A program made the translations under genes and the position numbers. Positions 36,497-47,250 of a DNA stretch of 64,000 nucleotides are shown here, one piece after another. This DNA is from Leptolyngbya sp. FACHB-60 (GTDB lineage: Bacteria > Cyanobacteriota > Cyanobacteriia > Phormidesmidales > Phormidesmidaceae): NCBI RefSeq assembly GCF_014695775.1, contig NZ_JACJOX010000020.1:1-64000 (forward strand). The letters are read 5' to 3'. Position 1 is the stretch's first letter. Every line of letters starts with the position of its first letter. Under the pieces are notes generated by a model. The model was not told where the DNA came from and ran no database searches. It was given only the letters and a program-made list of their open reading frames with translations.

Positions 36497-37363
36497 GCGG
36501 TCGGGGTTGAACAGATCGTTAGCGATCGCGGTGCCCAGCAAAATCAAGCTGCCTCCTATCGCCATCGATGGGGTGACGGGCTCTGCCAACAGCACGGCAC
36601 CCCACAGCACGGCAAACATGGGAATTAGATAACCCACCGTCAGTGCCTTGGTCGGGCCGACGTTTTGAATTAGCCGAAAGTAGAGTAGGTAGGCGCAGGC
36701 TGTAGAGAGTAGCGCCAGAGCCACCACCACAGCGACAACGGTTGGCGTAGGCATTTGTTGAGGCACGGTAAAGGGTAGGGCCGGTAGCAAAACTAGGGCA
36801 GCCCCCCATAGACTACCTGCGGTGATGGTCCAGGGCGAGGCCCCAGCCAAATTTTGCCGAATATAGGGAGCTGCGATCGCATATATAAAAGCAGCAACTA
36901 GCCCCGCCGCCACTGCCCAGCCCAACCCTGGCGTCGCCGTAATCGGCTGCCAACCCACCAAAATCACCACCCCAACAAAGCCCAGCCCAAAGCCAATCCA
37001 CCGGGTGAGGGTAACGGTTTCTCGAAGCCAGACAGCGGCCACCACCGTGCCAAACAACGGCGCTGTGCTGTTCAAAATAGAGGTCAACCCAGCCGGTAGC
37101 GACAGGGAAGCAAAGGCCAGCAGCACAAAGGGGATTGCAGAATTAATGCTGCCTACCACCAAAAGGGCTCGCCAGTGTTGGCGCAGTTCTGACCACAGAT
37201 TGAGGCGCGAGACTACCGGCAGCAGGGCACAACCGGCTAACACCACGCGAATCTCAATCAGCCACAGCGGACCCAGCACCGGAACCGCCACCCGCATAAA
37301 CAGAAACGAGCCGCCCCACAGTGCTGCCAGCAGCAAAAGCTCGGCAATATCGATTTTTCGCAT
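36464..37363 (-). CDS. EamA/DMT-family exporter
   Basis: A 299-residue inner-membrane protein with ten hydrophobic segments in two EamA repeats. Typical markers are LLLAALWGGSFLFMRVA, a central SILNSTAPLFGTVVAAVWLRE and LIPMFAVLWGAVLLAEPVT. Such transporters export metabolites or amino-acid-like solutes; substrate unknown. The ATG at 37363 overlaps the stop of the Ada-like gene in TGATG, so the two are almost certainly cotranslated. Confidence 0.85.
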   Translation of the reverse strand: MRKIDIAELLLLAALWGGSFLFMRVAVPVLGPLWLIEIRVVLAGCALLPVVSRLNLWSELRQHWRALLVVGSINSAIPFVLLAFASLSLPAGLTSILNSTAPLFGTVVAAVWLRETVTLTRWIGFGLGFVGVVILVGWQPITATPGLGWAVAAGLVAAFIYAIAAPYIRQNLAGASPWTITAGSLWGAALVLLPALPFTVPQQMPTPTVVAVVVALALLSTACAYLLYFRLIQNVGPTKALTVGYLIPMFAVLWGAVLLAEPVTPSMAIGGSLILLGTAIANDLFNPDRKKAQTPPREV

Positions 37364-38250
37364 CACGCCTCCTGGGCGAGGGCCTGGGTCTGGCCCGCTT
37401 CCCAGCCTAGCAGCAGGGTTTTACGCGCTGGCCCCCAGCGGTAGCCACCCCCCTCACCCGAGGCTCGAATCACCCGATGGCAGGGAATCAGATACCCTAC
37501 CGGGTTCCGCCCAATGGCATTGCCCACCGCTCGCGCCGCTGTAGGCCGACCGATCGCCTCTGCCAAGCCCTGGTACGTCGTTAGCCCACCTGGAGGAATC
37601 TGCAAAAGCGCCCGCCACACCTGAATCTGAAAATTGGTGCCTTTGACTGCCAGCGTCAAGGGGCGATCGGGATCTGGGGTGAAGATGCGGTAACACTCTT
37701 CCGCCGTTCCTGGCTGGTCGGCCACCAGGGTTGCCCCAGGCCACTCCGCCCACAGCAGATGCTCTGCCGTCGCCCGATCAGGCGTCTCTAAAAAGTGCAG
37801 ATTGCAGATGCCCCTCGCAGTCTTGGCTAGCAAGCAAGGCCCAAACGGGGTCGCGTGAATGCCGTAGCCAATTTTTAAGCCTGCGCCCCCAGACTTAAAC
37901 TCGCCCGGTGACATCGCCTCTAGGGTGACAAACAGATCGTGCAAACGGCCCGGACTCGATAGGCCCACATCTCCAGCCAAATCTAGGAGGCTTTTGGTTT
38001 CAGCAATTTTGGCCTTGGCGTAGTCTACCGTCAGGTTTTGCAAAAACCGTTTGGGGCTAATGCCCGCCCACTGGGTGAATAGACGCTGGAAGTAGTATTC
38101 GCTGAGGTGTACGTGGCGGGCTACGGTAGCTAAATCGGGCTGGTCGAGATGGTGTTGGTGCAGAAATGCGATCGCCGCAGCGATCTGTTTGTAGGTCTCA
38201 TCGTCGTAGGTCGCAGTTTCCACCAGAGGGTTCATAGGTTTGGCAGCCAT
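37363..38250 (-). CDS. AraC-HTH/O6-methylguanine-DNA methyltransferase fusion (Ada-like)
   Basis: 295 residues. An AraC-type helix-turn-helix region (~18-115) contains LATVARHVHLSEYYFQRLF and ISPKRFLQ. An Ogt methyltransferase domain (~125-290) carries the acceptor Cys257 in PCHRVI and the arginine-finger region TYQGLAEAIGRPTAARAVGNAIG. The N-terminal zinc/methyl-phosphotriester domain of classical Ada is missing, so sensing of methyl phosphotriesters is not expected. It repairs O6-alkylguanine and may regulate transcription. Start MAAKPMNP. It is translationally coupled to the EamA exporter. Confidence 0.87.
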   Translation of the reverse strand: MAAKPMNPLVETATYDDETYKQIAAAIAFLHQHHLDQPDLATVARHVHLSEYYFQRLFTQWAGISPKRFLQNLTVDYAKAKIAETKSLLDLAGDVGLSSPGRLHDLFVTLEAMSPGEFKSGGAGLKIGYGIHATPFGPCLLAKTARGICNLHFLETPDRATAEHLLWAEWPGATLVADQPGTAEECYRIFTPDPDRPLTLAVKGTNFQIQVWRALLQIPPGGLTTYQGLAEAIGRPTAARAVGNAIGRNPVGYLIPCHRVIRASGEGGGYRWGPARKTLLLGWEAGQTQALAQEA

Positions 38251-38318
38251 TCAACTACAATCCCCAATCTAGCGATCGCCCTCAACCCATACCACCCGTT
38301 TCTTGCGGCCTCACCCGC

Positions 38319-39281
38319 TTACCCCTTCGTCCGCCGCCGATCGATCGCCTTTAACAAGTGATACAGCATCTCAATCCTTGGCACCCTTGCCCCCGCCGCC
38401 TGGGCAGCCCGTAATGCATTGCCATAGATGGCTTCTATTTCTAGGGGGCGGCCCTCGTCAAAATCGATCTTCATGCTGGTGCGGTAGGGAGTCATGTGTT
38501 CGGTGTGCGCCAGCATTTGGGCAACCAATGCCTGCGGCAAATGCCGATTTTGACCCGGAGAAAGGGCATCTCCATCGTGCTGAGCTGCCGCTAAAACGTC
38601 TTCCATGAGCCACTCTGCCAGCTGGCGAATGTTGGGGTCGGCCATCATCTCGTCAGTCGTAGCATCCATCACCACTGACAGCCCATTAAAGGGAATATTC
38701 CAGAGCAGCTTGCGCCACCGGGCCAGACGCAGGTCCTCAACCTTGTCCACGGTGACCTGCGCCGCCGCAAAGTCCTGCACAACTTGCTCTAGCAAAGGCG
38801 AAATGCCAGCGGGCTGGTGATCGGAGCGATGCTGCCACAGTAGCAGGTTGCCGTAGTCGAGATGGCGAATGGCTCCAGGGCCGACTTTGTTGGCGCAAAT
38901 AATGCACAGCCCGCCCGAGATGGGGCGATCGCCGACCCAAGCCGCCAGTTCAGCCTCAATGCCAAAGCCGTTTTGTAGCGTTAAAATCGCCGTTTTTGGC
39001 CCCAAAAGAGGCGGCAACAGTTCTGGCAGCAGAGCATTTTGCGTTGTCTTGAGCCCGATCACTACCACATCAACGGTGGGCATAGTAGCGGTGGTGCGAT
39101 GGGCGTGCACCTGGAGTAGGGCAAAATCTCCCGCGATAGATTCTACCGCTAGGCCCGACTTGAGCACATGGTCATAGTCGCGGTGCAACAAAAAGTGCAC
39201 CTCAGCGCCCCCTTGCTGTAGGCGGGATCCGTAGTATCCGCCCACTGCCCCAGTGCCAACAACGCCGTAACGCAGCGACAT
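38319..39281 (-). CDS. panE: 2-dehydropantoate 2-reductase family (ketopantoate reductase)
   Basis: A 320-residue NADPH-dependent reductase with the N-terminal Rossmann motif GVVGTGAVGGYYG and IGLKTTQN. Further family segments are LQNGFGIEA, the catalytic Lys in WRKLLWNIPFNGLS, and TSMKIDFDEGRPLEIEAIYG near the C-terminus with the conserved Glu/Asp cluster. PanE makes pantoate for coenzyme A synthesis; many bacteria carry paralogues of unclear role, so the assignment is at family level. Start MSLRYGVVG. It is 68 bp upstream of the ada-like gene on the same strand. Confidence 0.83.
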   Translation of the reverse strand: MSLRYGVVGTGAVGGYYGSRLQQGGAEVHFLLHRDYDHVLKSGLAVESIAGDFALLQVHAHRTTATMPTVDVVVIGLKTTQNALLPELLPPLLGPKTAILTLQNGFGIEAELAAWVGDRPISGGLCIICANKVGPGAIRHLDYGNLLLWQHRSDHQPAGISPLLEQVVQDFAAAQVTVDKVEDLRLARWRKLLWNIPFNGLSVVMDATTDEMMADPNIRQLAEWLMEDVLAAAQHDGDALSPGQNRHLPQALVAQMLAHTEHMTPYRTSMKIDFDEGRPLEIEAIYGNALRAAQAAGARVPRIEMLYHLLKAIDRRRTKG

Positions 39282-39438
39282 TAGGCAATCGCAGCCGGTT
39301 GATAACTAGCCCGTGCCAACCCTAGGGCCGCCGCATTCGATCTAGTTACCCAGAGGTTTCGATTGTGCATAAAAATGGATGAAATAGCCCACACTCCCTA
39401 GATTCTAGAGCCAATCTTTGGCTTCTCCAACACCAGGC

Positions 39439-39744
39439 TTAGGCGGGGATAGGTTGAATAGCGTCTTCTAAATGCCCAATGACGGCCGGAGCCTCTAAAT
39501 CCGCCTCCAGACGCGCTGCCTCTCGGGAAACCGTAGGAAAGCCCAACTCTAAAGGCTGAGGCAAGCGGTCTAAAGATTTCATTGGCACCAGCGGTGGTGT
39601 AAACACAGGCACAGCCAGGGGGCACGGTTTCCAGCGGCTTTCTACCGGCACTCCGAGCTGACTGCACTGTCCTCCTCGCCGGCCCTCCGGGGTATAAAAA
39701 CGGCAGCGACTACAAAATGACACCCGGCACTGCGCTGACTTCAT
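39439..39744 (-). CDS. Cys-rich small conserved protein, probable metal site
   Basis: 101 residues. The first 45 contain five cysteines in SFCSRCRFYTPEGRRGGQCSQL and WKPCPLA, a pattern I recall as well conserved in cyanobacterial hypothetical proteins, suggestive of Zn or Fe-S binding. The second half is plain and probably disordered. The start is ATG 39744 (MKSAQCRV). No function is known to me. It is monocistronic, before an AT-rich gap. Confidence 0.7.
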   Translation of the reverse strand: MKSAQCRVSFCSRCRFYTPEGRRGGQCSQLGVPVESRWKPCPLAVPVFTPPLVPMKSLDRLPQPLELGFPTVSREAARLEADLEAPAVIGHLEDAIQPIPA

Positions 39745-40222
39745 AGTGGCTTCCTAAAAGCTGCACATAACCCTTACATTTTCACTCTCGAAAAATTGGA
39801 GATCGTCTACCTTAAGGCCCAAAACCATAGCCTTTGAAAAGCTGTAGCCCTTGAAATTGATAAACGCTCTTCATTTTTTCTTTATATTTGCTTTAGGCAT
39901 AGTCACAATTTTATAAACAACTGATTCTAAAAACTTTAACGAACGTAAACTTGTTGGGGATCAGCCTAAACAGGGGTATTATCACTGACCTATTCAAGAG
40001 AATTCAGAATGCGAGCTAAACTCCTATCTAAAAACTAAGTCAATAACGACAGCATCCATGATATTTAATTGCCCTAAAATTATTCTTTCGAGGCGTTGTC
40101 TTTCTTTAGGTATAAATTGAGTTAACAACTGTTTAAATCAACGACTATAGCTTTAGGGAAGATGCAGAGCTAGGGCTGTGCATCTACAGCCCTTACCCCA
40201 GGCTGTGGCATAATCCTGCCCT
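39745..40222. other. AT-rich intergenic region
   Basis: 478 bases, clearly AT-richer than the rest of the window, with runs such as TTTTTTCTTTATATTTG. No gene or strong hairpin is seen. It must hold the promoters of the flanking divergent genes and could be foreign or structurally special. Confidence 0.5.
40122..40151 (+). promoter_or_regulatory. Candidate sigma-70 promoter for the RNA methyltransferase
   Basis: TTAACA at 40122-40127 and TATAGC at 40146-40151 are separated by 18 bases, ~70 bases before the start codon. This is a weak-consensus match read by eye. Confidence 0.3.
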
Positions 40223-41188
40223 ATGGCCCAACCGTCTAATCTGCTATTAAAACTGAGCCGTCGACTATTTGCCGAGGAGCGCGATCGCGATGCCTTTGTA
40301 GAGGCTCTAGTTGACCCTCAGCCGTTTCTGGCCGCCATTGCGTGGGTGCAGCCCCGGCCAGCGGTGGTGCCTTTTGCGATCGCCCCACCCCTATCCTGGC
40401 AGCCCACCTGGGTTGATCGCCTCGACGGTGACCAACGCCCCGGTCAGCACGCCCTCCACCAGGCTGGAGCCTACTACTGCCTGGATATGGCCTCGGTGTT
40501 CTCGGCGGCGGTGTTTAGCGCCATCGCCACCCCGACAGAGTCAGTTCTCGATCTTTGTGCCGCCCCCGGAGGCAAAAGCCTGCTGGCCTGGAAAGCTTTA
40601 ACGCCAACTGATCTCTGGTGCAACGAAGTCGTCCGCAAGCGGGTCAGAATCTTGATTTCTAACCTCAAACGCTGCGGCTTGACAGACTCGCTCGTGTTTA
40701 ACCTCGATCCTCAAACCTTTGCCGAACAGCTTCCCCACGCTGCCTCAGTGGTGGTGGTCGATGCGCCATGTAGCGGTCAGTCGCTGCTGGCCAAAGGCGA
40801 TCAGGCCCTAGGCTGTTTTCACCCCGTCAACATCAAGAAAAACGCCAGCCGCCAAAAGCGAATTCTAGCCAGTGCAGCGCAAACTGTAGCTGGCGACGGC
40901 TACCTAGCCTATATGACCTGCACCTTCTCCCCCGACGAAAACGAACAGGTCGTAGAGTGGCTGATGAAAAAGTTTCCTCAGTTTGAGGCAGTAGACGTCC
41001 CCGTTTTGGCAGACTACGCCTCATCTCTGGCCGCCTTCCCCTGCTATCGCCTCTGGCCCCAGTCGGGCCTGGGTGCGGGCAGCTTCACTAGCTTGCTGCG
41101 CAACAGAGCGACCTCAACAGAGCCTATCAATCTAAACTTTCTAACCGCTAAGGGTATGCAGATCTACAGCGTAGAGCGATCGCCTTAA
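40223..41188 (+). CDS. RsmB/NOP-type RNA (cytosine-C5) methyltransferase
   Basis: A 321-residue SAM-dependent methyltransferase of the NOL1/NOP2/Sun family. The SAM site is LDLCAAPGGKS, motif IV DAPCSGQS and motif VI MTCTFSPDENE. Both cysteines of the C5-methylation mechanism are present. It is short (RsmB is ~430-450) and lacks the N-terminal NusB-like RNA-binding domain, so it is not classical RsmB; the modified RNA position is uncertain. Start MAQPSNLLLKLSRRLF. It is followed after 88 bp by ubiA. Confidence 0.83.
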   Translation: MAQPSNLLLKLSRRLFAEERDRDAFVEALVDPQPFLAAIAWVQPRPAVVPFAIAPPLSWQPTWVDRLDGDQRPGQHALHQAGAYYCLDMASVFSAAVFSAIATPTESVLDLCAAPGGKSLLAWKALTPTDLWCNEVVRKRVRILISNLKRCGLTDSLVFNLDPQTFAEQLPHAASVVVVDAPCSGQSLLAKGDQALGCFHPVNIKKNASRQKRILASAAQTVAGDGYLAYMTCTFSPDENEQVVEWLMKKFPQFEAVDVPVLADYASSLAAFPCYRLWPQSGLGAGSFTSLLRNRATSTEPINLNFLTAKGMQIYSVERSP

Positions 41189-41276
41189 CCGTGCTGGTGC
41201 CCTGCCGCCAGCGCTTTGGGCCAGGCTCAACCGCCGCTATGCTGAAGATGTACCTATGCACTGATCGTTGGCGATT

Positions 41277-42161
41277 ATGGCGAGTCCTTCTGCCCGTCCC
41301 GAACCCTCCACCCTAGATGCCATCATTCGCCTGCTGCGCTGGGATAAGCCTACCGGGCGACTGATTTTGATGGTTCCAGCCCTGTGGTCGGTGGTGCTGG
41401 CTGCCGAGGGTCGCCCCCCCTTGCCTTTGGTTGGCGTTATCATTCTGGGCACCTTGGCCACCAGTGCTGCTGGCTGCGTCGTCAACGACCTGTGGGACCG
41501 CAACATTGACCCCCACGTGGCTCGCACCCGCACTCGCCCCCTAGCCGCCCGCGATCTGTCCGTGCAGGTGGGCATTGGCGTGCTGCTGGTGTCCCTCCTC
41601 TGCGCCTATGGCCTATCGCTCTACCTCAATGCCCTGAGCTTTTGGCTGTGCGTGCTAGCCGTACCGTTTATCCTGTTCTATCCTTTGGCAAAGCGTGTGT
41701 TCCCGGTGCCGCAACTGGTGCTGTCTCTCGCCTGGGGGTTTGCGGTGCTGATTCCCTGGGCGGCAGTCACCAACAATCTAGACTTACCCGTGTGGATTAT
41801 CTGGCTAGCCGTGGTGCTGTGGACTCTGGGCTTCGATACCGTCTACGCCATCCCTGATCGCGACGACGATCGCCGCCTGGGCGTCAACTCCGCTGCCCTT
41901 TTCTTCGACGACTACACACCTCAGTTCATTGGGTTTTGCTTCTTGGGCGCGTGGCTGCTTTTTATTTGGCTAGGCCTGTTACTGCTCCCCGCGTTTCCCT
42001 ACTGGCTAGGGCTAGCCGCTGCGCTATTTGTGTGGTCGCGCCAGTCTTACATGCTCAGCCTCTACAAGCCACCCCTCACCCTCTACGGGCAAATTTTTAG
42101 GCAGAACGTTCAACTCGGCTTCGTACTTCTCATCGGCATGATCCTGGGTTCTCTGCTGTAG
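41277..42161 (+). CDS. ubiA: 4-hydroxybenzoate polyprenyltransferase (plastoquinone pathway)
   Basis: A 294-residue UbiA-family membrane enzyme with about eight hydrophobic segments. The two Asp-rich prenyl-diphosphate/Mg2+ sites are visible: NDLWDRNID (~75-83) and IPDRDDDRRLG (~196-206). The N-terminal RWDKPTGRLILMVPALWSV segment and the second site are typical of 4-hydroxybenzoate enzymes. Cyanobacteria use this step, with a solanesyl donor, to make plastoquinone. ATG 41277 is preferred to the TTG that opens the frame three codons earlier. Confidence 0.88.
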   Translation: MASPSARPEPSTLDAIIRLLRWDKPTGRLILMVPALWSVVLAAEGRPPLPLVGVIILGTLATSAAGCVVNDLWDRNIDPHVARTRTRPLAARDLSVQVGIGVLLVSLLCAYGLSLYLNALSFWLCVLAVPFILFYPLAKRVFPVPQLVLSLAWGFAVLIPWAAVTNNLDLPVWIIWLAVVLWTLGFDTVYAIPDRDDDRRLGVNSAALFFDDYTPQFIGFCFLGAWLLFIWLGLLLLPAFPYWLGLAAALFVWSRQSYMLSLYKPPLTLYGQIFRQNVQLGFVLLIGMILGSLL

Positions 42162-42315
42162 CCGCTACCCATTCCATTTGGATCGTCAAACACGCCTACC
42201 TCCACTCCTCCGCTCATCTACTCCCTCACCCCCTCATCTCCCCCACCCCCTCCCACCTACCCGGTCAGGGCTACAATAGTTACTCTAAACATGCAATTCC
42301 CCGTTGGAGCGGTTT

Positions 42316-43803
42316 ATGACCACTGCGGCCCCTGCCAAAACTCAGTACGAAGCCATCATTGGTCTCGAAACCCATTGTCAGCTGTGCACTGAAACCAAAA
42401 TTTTCTCCCCAGCCTCTACGGCCTTTGGGGCCGACCCTAACACCTACATCGACCCCATTGTGGTGGGCATGCCGGGGGTGCTGCCGGTGCTCAATCAGCG
42501 CGTGCTGGAGTATGCCGTCAAGGCCGGGTTAGCCCTAAATTGTGAGATTGCGCCCTACTCTAAGTTCGATCGCAAGCAGTACTTCTACCCCGACCTGCCC
42601 AAGAACTATCAAATTTCTCAGTTTGACCTGCCCATCGCCGAGCACGGCTGGCTCGAAATTGAGCTGATTGACAAAAAGACTAAAGAAGCTACCCGCAAGC
42701 GGATCGGCATTACTCGCTTGCACATGGAAGAAGATGCGGGCAAACTGGTGCATGCGGGCAGCGATCGCCTTGCTGGCTCCACCTACTCTCTGGTTGATTA
42801 CAACCGAGCCGGCGTCCCCCTGATCGAGATTGTTTCCGAACCCGATATTCGCACCGGCCAAGAGGCTGCCGAATACGCCCAAGAGCTGCGCCGCATCGTG
42901 CGCTACCTGGGCATTAGCGACGGCAACATGCAGGAGGGCTCTCTGCGCTGCGACGTCAACATCTCCGTGCGCCCGGTGGGCCAAGAGGAGTTTGGCACCA
43001 AGGTGGAGATCAAAAACATGAACTCCTTTAGCGCCATTCAAAAGGCGATCGAGTACGAAATCGATCGGCAAATCAAAGCCAACCAAACCGGCGAGAAAAT
43101 CATTCAAGAAACCCGCCTGTGGGATGAAAGCAGCCAGCGCACCCAGAGTATGCGTTCTAAGGAAGGCTCCAGCGACTACCGCTACTTTCCTGAACCCGAC
43201 CTACCGCCCATTGTGGTGTCGGCAGAGCAAAAAGAGGGCTGGCTGGCCGAACTGCCCGAGCTGCCTGCCCAAAAGCGCGATCGCTACGAGACTGAGTTTG
43301 GCCTCTCTCCCTACGATGCCCGGGTGCTGAGCGACGAGCGCGCCATCACGGAATATTTTGAAGCGGCCATGGCGGCTGGTGCTGACCCCAAACTCACCGC
43401 TAACTGGATCACCCAAGACATTGCCGCCTATCTCAACACGGAGAGAGTATCGATTGATGCGCTGCCCCTCACCCCTGTCGCCCTAGCCGAGCTAGTGCAG
43501 CTGATTGCCGCAGGCACCATCAGCAACAAAATCGGCAAAGATCTGCTACCCGAGCTGCTCACTCAGGGTGGCTCCCCCAAGGCTCTGGTGGAAGCGCGGG
43601 GGCTAAGTCAAATTTCTGACCCTGCGCAGATCGAGGCGATGATTGACGAGGTGCTGGCCGCCCATCCCGAAGAGCTAGAGGCCTATCGTGGCGGCAAGAA
43701 AAAGCTCCAGGGCTTTTTTGTTGGTCAGCTCATGAAGCGCAGCGGCGGCAGAGTAGATCCAAAGCTGAGCAATCAGCTGCTCAGCCAAAAACTTAACCAA
43801 TGA
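42316..43803 (+). CDS. gatB: Aspartyl/glutamyl-tRNA(Asn/Gln) amidotransferase subunit B
   Basis: A 495-residue GatB with GLETHCQL at the N-terminus, [54 protein letters not shown], and the C-terminal YqeY-like tail ending [11 protein letters not shown]. GatB is the kinase and tRNA-binding subunit that activates Glu-tRNA(Gln) or Asp-tRNA(Asn) for transamidation. GGAG seven bases upstream supports ATG 42316 over the earlier TTG. gatA lies ~8.5 kb away; gatC is not in the window. A good terminator follows. Confidence 0.96.
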   Translation: MTTAAPAKTQYEAIIGLETHCQLCTETKIFSPASTAFGADPNTYIDPIVVGMPGVLPVLNQRVLEYAVKAGLALNCEIAPYSKFDRKQYFYPDLPKNYQISQFDLPIAEHGWLEIELIDKKTKEATRKRIGITRLHMEEDAGKLVHAGSDRLAGSTYSLVDYNRAGVPLIEIVSEPDIRTGQEAAEYAQELRRIVRYLGISDGNMQEGSLRCDVNISVRPVGQEEFGTKVEIKNMNSFSAIQKAIEYEIDRQIKANQTGEKIIQETRLWDESSQRTQSMRSKEGSSDYRYFPEPDLPPIVVSAEQKEGWLAELPELPAQKRDRYETEFGLSPYDARVLSDERAITEYFEAAMAAGADPKLTANWITQDIAAYLNTERVSIDALPLTPVALAELVQLIAAGTISNKIGKDLLPELLTQGGSPKALVEARGLSQISDPAQIEAMIDEVLAAHPEELEAYRGGKKKLQGFFVGQLMKRSGGRVDPKLSNQLLSQKLNQ

Positions 43804-43897
43804 AGTTTTCCAAAATCATTGATTAAATTCAATAAGGGGTCTTACCCCCCATGCAACTTTTGGGTTAACATGGTATGTAGATGCACCCTGATGGTAG

Positions 43898-43926
43898 GGA
43901 GAGCCGTTTGAGCTCTCCTTTTTTTT
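43898..43926 (+). terminator. Intrinsic terminator downstream of gatB
   Basis: GGAGAGC/GCTCTCC stem with a seven-base loop, followed by eight T residues, ~95 bases after the gatB stop. Confidence 0.85.
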
Positions 43927-44072
43927 GCCTATTTTTTGCGTAGCTGCCGCTACAGCCATATGTAGGAACTTGTCTGCGCTGAGTTCGATGGGCAAGCTAA
44001 TTTGGGCCCATCCTCAGCATTGAACAGGATGGGGTGCTCAGAAATGCGATCGCCCACAGTCACCCTTCTACC

Positions 44073-44642
44073 CTAAGACTCAGCGGCGTAGCGATCCCAC
44101 CAGCGATTCAGCGGGTAGTACAGCGCTGGAGCCCACAGACTGCTCAAAATCGCGGAACTCAGCGCTATCCGCTGGTGATAGATCCAGATTCTGCCCAGGG
44201 GCGGGTAAAGCGAATTGGCCGACAAAAGCTGGTCAAAACTAATTTGTAGCGCCAGTACTGTTTCTGCAATGACCGCCATCGCAAACACAATCAGCGCCAC
44301 CGAGACAATGTCTTCCTGGAGGTAACGCTGCTTTTGCAGCCGCGCCGTTAGCACCCCAACCACGATCAAGCTTAGCGTATGGGTTGGGTTGGGAGAAGTC
44401 ATAGCGTCCTGCAGCAGGCCCAGCACCAGCCCAGCTAGGGCGGCCTCCCACTGAGTGCGCCTAATGCTCCAGGCTACAACCCAGATTAGCAACCAGTGAG
44501 GGGCTACCCCCAGCAGTTCCATCCCCGGTATGCGGCTGGGTAGCAGCAGCAGGCAGACCAGCACCGACGCTGCCGTGACTAGGCTGTTGATCACCCAAGG
44601 CTGACGCCAGAGGGGCAATGATGCTCTCACCCCTAAGGTCAT
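44073..44642 (-). CDS. mreD: Rod-shape-determining protein MreD
   Basis: A 189-residue protein with five or six hydrophobic segments and no catalytic motif, typical of MreD. It overlaps the end of mreC by four bases (ATGA), so identity rests on position and topology. MreD links the MreB cytoskeleton to the elongasome in the cytoplasmic membrane. It ends the mreBCD operon and converges with gatB. Confidence 0.87.
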   Translation of the reverse strand: MTLGVRASLPLWRQPWVINSLVTAASVLVCLLLLPSRIPGMELLGVAPHWLLIWVVAWSIRRTQWEAALAGLVLGLLQDAMTSPNPTHTLSLIVVGVLTARLQKQRYLQEDIVSVALIVFAMAVIAETVLALQISFDQLLSANSLYPPLGRIWIYHQRIALSSAILSSLWAPALYYPLNRWWDRYAAES

Positions 44643-45463
44643 GGCTGGGCTCCGTTGCCGCTTTCGGGAATAACGCCATTTTCGGGCGTTGCCCCCGGCA
44701 GCACGGGTAAATCTACCGTTTCCTGCGGTTCAAAGGGGTGAACAATGGCCCACTCCAAAATCGATAGGGGCGACGATAGCTGAATCACCGCTTCTGGAGC
44801 CGGGCTCTTGGTTAAATCAATAGATTCGATACGGCCAATGGGAATGTCTTGGGGAAACAAACGGCTGTAGGAGGAGGTAACAATCACGTCACCGGCTTTA
44901 ACGTCGGGGAGTTTTTCAAAAAACTCCATCACCACTCGGTTGTTCGATTGCCCTCTCACGACCCCCATAGCCCGACTGCGGCTAACCTTGGCTCCCACCC
45001 GGCTGGTGGGGTCACTAATTAACAACACCCGTGAAGTGCTGGGGGAAATCGCTACTACCCGACCGATCAGCCCGCCAGGGCCGGTGACCACATGCCCAGC
45101 AGCCACATCGTCACGGCTGCCCCGGTTAAGAACAATATGCTGCCACCAGTGGTCGGCTCCGCGCCCGATCACCGTTGCCCGCACTCCATCTAGGGGGGCA
45201 GTGGCTTCGTAATCATTGAGGGTTTGCAGAGAGCGGTTTTGGTTCTCTAGCTCTACGATGCGCTGCTGGAGCTCAAGGATGTAGCTGTTTTCGAACTGCT
45301 GCTCGCGGCTCATGCCCGGCTGTAAAGGCCGAGTTAACCAGTGATAGGTTTCGTAAATGACGGCACCATCATTGGCTCGCATTAGCCAAGCGGAGGAAAT
45401 GGCCAGGGTAACCATTCCCGCTTTAAGGGCATGACGTGTCCACCAGCGGCGTAGGGCAAACAT
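44639..45463 (-). CDS. mreC: Rod-shape-determining protein MreC
   Basis: A 274-residue protein with an N-terminal transmembrane helix (~14-28), a coiled coil (~55-85, QQRIVELENQNRSLQ) and two beta-barrel domains. Typical MreC segments are VTGPGGLIGRVVAISP, STSRVLLISDPTSRVG and GDVIVTSSYSRLFPQDIPIGRI. It organises peptidoglycan synthases along the cell from the periplasmic side. It is 33 bp downstream of mreB and overlaps mreD by four bases. Confidence 0.93.
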   Translation of the reverse strand: MFALRRWWTRHALKAGMVTLAISSAWLMRANDGAVIYETYHWLTRPLQPGMSREQQFENSYILELQQRIVELENQNRSLQTLNDYEATAPLDGVRATVIGRGADHWWQHIVLNRGSRDDVAAGHVVTGPGGLIGRVVAISPSTSRVLLISDPTSRVGAKVSRSRAMGVVRGQSNNRVVMEFFEKLPDVKAGDVIVTSSYSRLFPQDIPIGRIESIDLTKSPAPEAVIQLSSPLSILEWAIVHPFEPQETVDLPVLPGATPENGVIPESGNGAQP

Positions 45464-45496
45464 AGGTTCTGGGTAGATGACGACTCTGGAGATGCC

Positions 45497-46856
<1,360 letters not shown>

Positions 46857-47216
46857 ATGACGATCAATGTGGTAACTCTGGTGGGCCGCGTGGGCACTGA
46901 CCCAGAGGTGAAATATTTTGAGTCGGGTACGGTGGTGTGCAACTTGACCCTGGCGGTGCGGCGACGGTCGAGCCGAGACGATAAGCCCGACTGGTTTAAC
47001 CTCGAACTGTGGGGTAAAAATGCCGAGGTAGCAGCCAACTACGTACGCAAAGGCAGTTTGATTGGTATAAGCGGTGCCCTGAAGCTAGACCATTGGCAAG
47101 ATCGCTCTAGCGGGGCGGCGAGGTCAAAGCCTGTGGTGCGGGTAGATCGACTAGACCTGCTGGGCTCTCGCCGGGATAACGAGTCGTCGATGAACTACAG
47201 CGACGATGAATTTTAG
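46857..47216 (+). CDS. ssb: Single-stranded DNA-binding protein
   Basis: A 119-residue SSB. The OB fold (~1-103) contains VTLVGRVGTDPEVKYFESG, DWFNLELWGKNAEVAANYVRKG and the usual dimer segments. The disordered tail is very short and ends YSDDEF rather than the DDDIPF tip that recruits partner proteins. Short SSBs of this kind occur in cyanobacteria, so this may be one of two paralogues. The ATG at 46857 is preceded by a short upstream region shared with mreB. Confidence 0.92.
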   Translation: MTINVVTLVGRVGTDPEVKYFESGTVVCNLTLAVRRRSSRDDKPDWFNLELWGKNAEVAANYVRKGSLIGISGALKLDHWQDRSSGAARSKPVVRVDRLDLLGSRRDNESSMNYSDDEF

Positions 47217-47250
47217 GGAGTAACCCCTATTTCAGGTGAATACTCAGAAC

